A stretch of DNA of 7,098 nucleotides, taken from NCBI GenBank assembly GCA_021796905.1, contig JAKABK010000094.1, positions 1-7,098 of the forward strand, read 5' to 3'. Below are positions 6,234-7,098 of the stretch, piece by piece; position 1 is the first letter of the stretch, and each line of letters begins with the position of its first letter. The stretch comes from Actinomycetes bacterium. GTDB taxonomy: Bacteria > Actinomycetota > Acidimicrobiia > Acidimicrobiales > Palsa-688. The notes under the pieces are model-generated. The model saw nothing but the letters and a program-made list of their open reading frames with translations. It did no database searches and was not told the origin of the DNA. The position numbers and the translations under genes were made by a program.

Positions 6234-6262
6234 TTGCGCGAACGCCCCCGAGGGGGGACAAT
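6234..6262 (+). promoter_or_regulatory. Candidate whiB promoter
   Basis: TTGCGC (6234-6239) and GACAAT (6257-6262, 4 of 6 to TATAAT) are 17 bases apart. The spacer contains CCCCC-GA-GGGGG (6245-6256), placed as an operator could be. Two further short dyads follow: ACAG-TG-CTGT (6264-6273) and TGTA-GT-TACA (6271-6280). The segment 6258-6295 is visibly AT-richer than its surroundings, as expected of a promoter region. TAGCGT (6288-6293) also fits TANNNT but lies too close to the ribosome binding site. The exact start site is uncertain. Confidence 0.3.
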
Positions 6263-6296
6263 GACAGTGCTGTAGTTACATCGGTGCTAGCGTCTT

Positions 6297-6302
6297 GGAG
6301 GG
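6297..6302 (+). promoter_or_regulatory. Shine-Dalgarno site deciding the whiB start
   Basis: GGAGGG lies eight bases before the ATG at 6311 and pairs well with the 16S rRNA 3' end. It selects this ATG over the in-frame GTG at 6284, which has no such site and would add nine unconserved residues. Confidence 0.8.
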
Positions 6303-6310
6303 AGCAGCCG

Positions 6311-6616
6311 ATGACCGACATCTGGAAGCCGATCTCGAGGGTCGCAGAGGAGGAGAACCGGGACTGGCTGCTCCGGGCCAACTGCATGGGTGTCGACCCC
6401 GAGCTGTTCTTCCCCGAGCGGGGGGCGTCCACCCGGGAGGCCAAGGAGGTGTGCAGGGGATGCGTGGTGCGTGACGAATGCCTCGACTACGCGATCTCCC
6501 GCAACGAGAAGTTCGGGATCTGGGGCGGCCTCTCCGAACGCGAGCGGCGCAAGGTGAGACGGGTGAGGCTGGGAGCGGGCCCCGTCCCCGTCAGGGTGAG
6601 CAGCGCCGCCTCCTGA
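6311..6616 (+). CDS. whiB: WhiB-family iron-sulfur transcriptional regulator (WhiB/WhmD-like)
   Basis: This is a 101-residue Wbl protein that binds an oxygen- and nitric-oxide-sensitive [4Fe-4S] cluster and usually works by docking onto region 4 of the primary sigma factor. The four cluster ligands are C25, C48, C51 and C57 (C-x22-C-x2-C-x5-C). FFPERGASTREAK between the first two and the GIWGGLSERERR turn with basic tail (RRKVRRVR) are diagnostic. The FFPE-G-STREAK and GIWGGLSERERR forms are closest to the WhiB/WhmD (WhiB2) subgroup, which in mycobacteria and streptomycetes controls septation and development; the subgroup call is from memory of motifs. The final dozen residues (GPVPVRVSSAAS) look like a variable tail. 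The gene is preceded by a 250-base intergenic region and ends four bases from the stop of the convergent formimidoyltransferase gene. Confidence 0.96.
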   Translation: MTDIWKPISRVAEEENRDWLLRANCMGVDPELFFPERGASTREAKEVCRGCVVRDECLDYAISRNEKFGIWGGLSERERRKVRRVRLGAGPVPVRVSSAAS

Positions 6617-6626
6617 GGCCTCAGGA
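6611..6626. repeat. Perfect 16-bp palindrome joining two convergent stop codons
   Basis: TCCTGAGGCCTCAGGA reads identically on both strands. It contains the whiB TGA (6614-6616) and, symmetrically, the TGA of the minus-strand gene (6621-6623), with GGCC as the gap and centre. It encodes the last codon and stop of both proteins. Confidence 0.9.
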
Positions 6627-7098
6627 CCCGAGATGAGATCTTCCCCCGTCGAGGCCCGCCTGTTCCAGGCGGGCCTCGATCGTGCTCGCGGGACCGATGC
6701 CCAGAGCGGCCCAGCGTGACTCCGGGATCGCCTCCAGGACGGCGAGGGGCAGTAGGCCGACCAGCTCGGCCCCGGAAACTGCGACCCGACTGGCGACGGC
6801 ATCGAAGGCATCCGCGGGTCCGACGCTCCACGGGTCGATGAGGTTGCACGACACCTGCACCCGGTCGCCGACCTGCAGTCCGAGGGTCCGCAGGCCCGGG
6901 CTGCGGACCTCGGCGGCCACCTCTCTCGCCCGGACCAGGTCGGCCTCCGCCAGCCACAGGTTGTAGGCGACCAGGATCTTGCGAGCACCGACGCATACTG
7001 CGCCGGCGGTGGGATGGGGACGGCTCGGACCGGTGTCGGGCATCCGCTGCCCCCACGCCTGTCGGCGTAGCTCGGGAAGGGTCGTCTCCCCGAGCTCG
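6621..7098 (-). CDS. Glutamate formimidoyltransferase family protein, C-terminal part (5' end outside window)
   Basis: The family transfers the formimino group of N-formimino-L-glutamate to tetrahydrofolate in histidine breakdown; some bacterial members serve other folate one-carbon steps. The frame runs in from the right edge (first full codon ends at 7097), giving 158 visible residues. Family motifs in order are LPELRRQAWG, PDTGPSRPHPTAGAVCVGAR, ILVAYNLWL, RTLGLQV, VQVSCNLIDP and GAELVGLLPLAVLEAIP. These match the end of the N-terminal subdomain and most of the C-terminal subdomain of the transferase. The ATG at 7043 is internal because family homology continues upstream of it. The frame stops soon after this domain, so no cyclodeaminase domain is fused. 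No other histidine-degradation gene is visible. A strong hairpin lies within its final codons. Confidence 0.85.
   Translation of the reverse strand, partial: ELGETTLPELRRQAWGQRMPDTGPSRPHPTAGAVCVGARKILVAYNLWLAEADLVRAREVAAEVRSPGLRTLGLQVGDRVQVSCNLIDPWSVGPADAFDAVASRVAVSGAELVGLLPLAVLEAIPESRWAALGIGPASTIEARLEQAGLDGGRSHLGS
6649..6679 (+). terminator. Strong 14-bp hairpin, probable whiB terminator
   Basis: TCGAGGCCCGCCTG at 6649-6662 and CAGGCGGGCCTCGA at 6666-6679 are exact reverse complements around a TTC loop; a G-U pair could extend the stem. It begins 32 bases after the whiB stop. There is no T-tract, so it would be a U-less terminator or a 3' end stabiliser. It lies inside the last codons of the convergent gene (residues IEARLEQAGLD), where translating ribosomes would keep it open on the opposite transcript. 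Confidence 0.6.

Noticed and set aside
6284..6310. GTG at 6284 as the whiB start
   Set aside because: No ribosome binding site before it, and the added residues are not family-like; GGAGGG points to ATG 6311.
4609..6444. 611-codon open frame on the minus strand opposite the VWA gene
   Set aside because: It lies antisense to a clearly recognisable VWA gene and extends into whiB. Its translation is low-complexity Gly/Pro/Arg/Val with no family motif, a common shadow in very GC-rich DNA.
1..7098. CRISPR array, insertion sequence, prophage, tRNA or rRNA
   Set aside because: No regularly spaced repeats, transposase or integrase motifs, terminal repeats, or recognisable tRNA/rRNA sequence were seen on either strand.

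Overview
The window is very G+C-rich, densely coded and carries a WhiB-family iron-sulfur regulator, a protein family essentially confined to Actinomycetota. With the RNase J, the Rv0959-like VWA protein and TANNNT-type promoters, this points to a high-GC actinobacterium. An Acidimicrobiia-like lineage is possible but cannot be fixed from sequence alone. There is no sign of a phage, insertion sequence, CRISPR array, rRNA or tRNA, and no gene-free stretch exceeds 300 bases.

Layout, left to right. (1) 2-1390, plus: the C-terminal majority of ribonuclease J, cut by the window edge. (2) 1404-2312, minus: a cation diffusion facilitator (zinc/cobalt/cadmium type efflux), converging on RNase J with a 13-base gap. 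(3) 2309-2749, minus: an ArsR/SmtB/CadC-type metal-sensing repressor whose stop overlaps the efflux gene start by four bases (GTGA). (4) 2750-2896: a divergent control region holding an SmtB/CzrA-like operator at the repressor start and a candidate promoter for the next gene. (5) 2897-3937, plus: a bile acid:sodium symporter (BASS/SBF) superfamily membrane protein. (6) 4060-6060, plus: a 666-residue protein with a C-terminal von Willebrand factor A domain and intact MIDAS motif, preceded by a probable leaderless promoter. (7) 6061-6310: a structured intergenic region with GC palindromes, an inverted repeat, a minus-strand G-quadruplex motif and the whiB promoter zone. (8) 6311-6616, plus: a WhiB-like [4Fe-4S] regulator. 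(9) 6621-7098, minus: the C-terminal part of a glutamate formimidoyltransferase family protein, cut by the right edge and converging on whiB with four bases between stops.

The best-supported functional unit is the arsR-CDF pair. Metal binding by the repressor should release the operator at its own start, and the coupled transporter would then export the metal. The other genes look like independent transcription units. No novel multi-gene system is evident. The most distinctive signals are the operator overlapping the arsR start, the repressor's two candidate metal sites, the VWA gene without its usual MoxR/Mg-chelatase-like ATPase beside it, and a 16-bp palindrome plus a 14-bp perfect hairpin at the whiB/formimidoyltransferase convergence.
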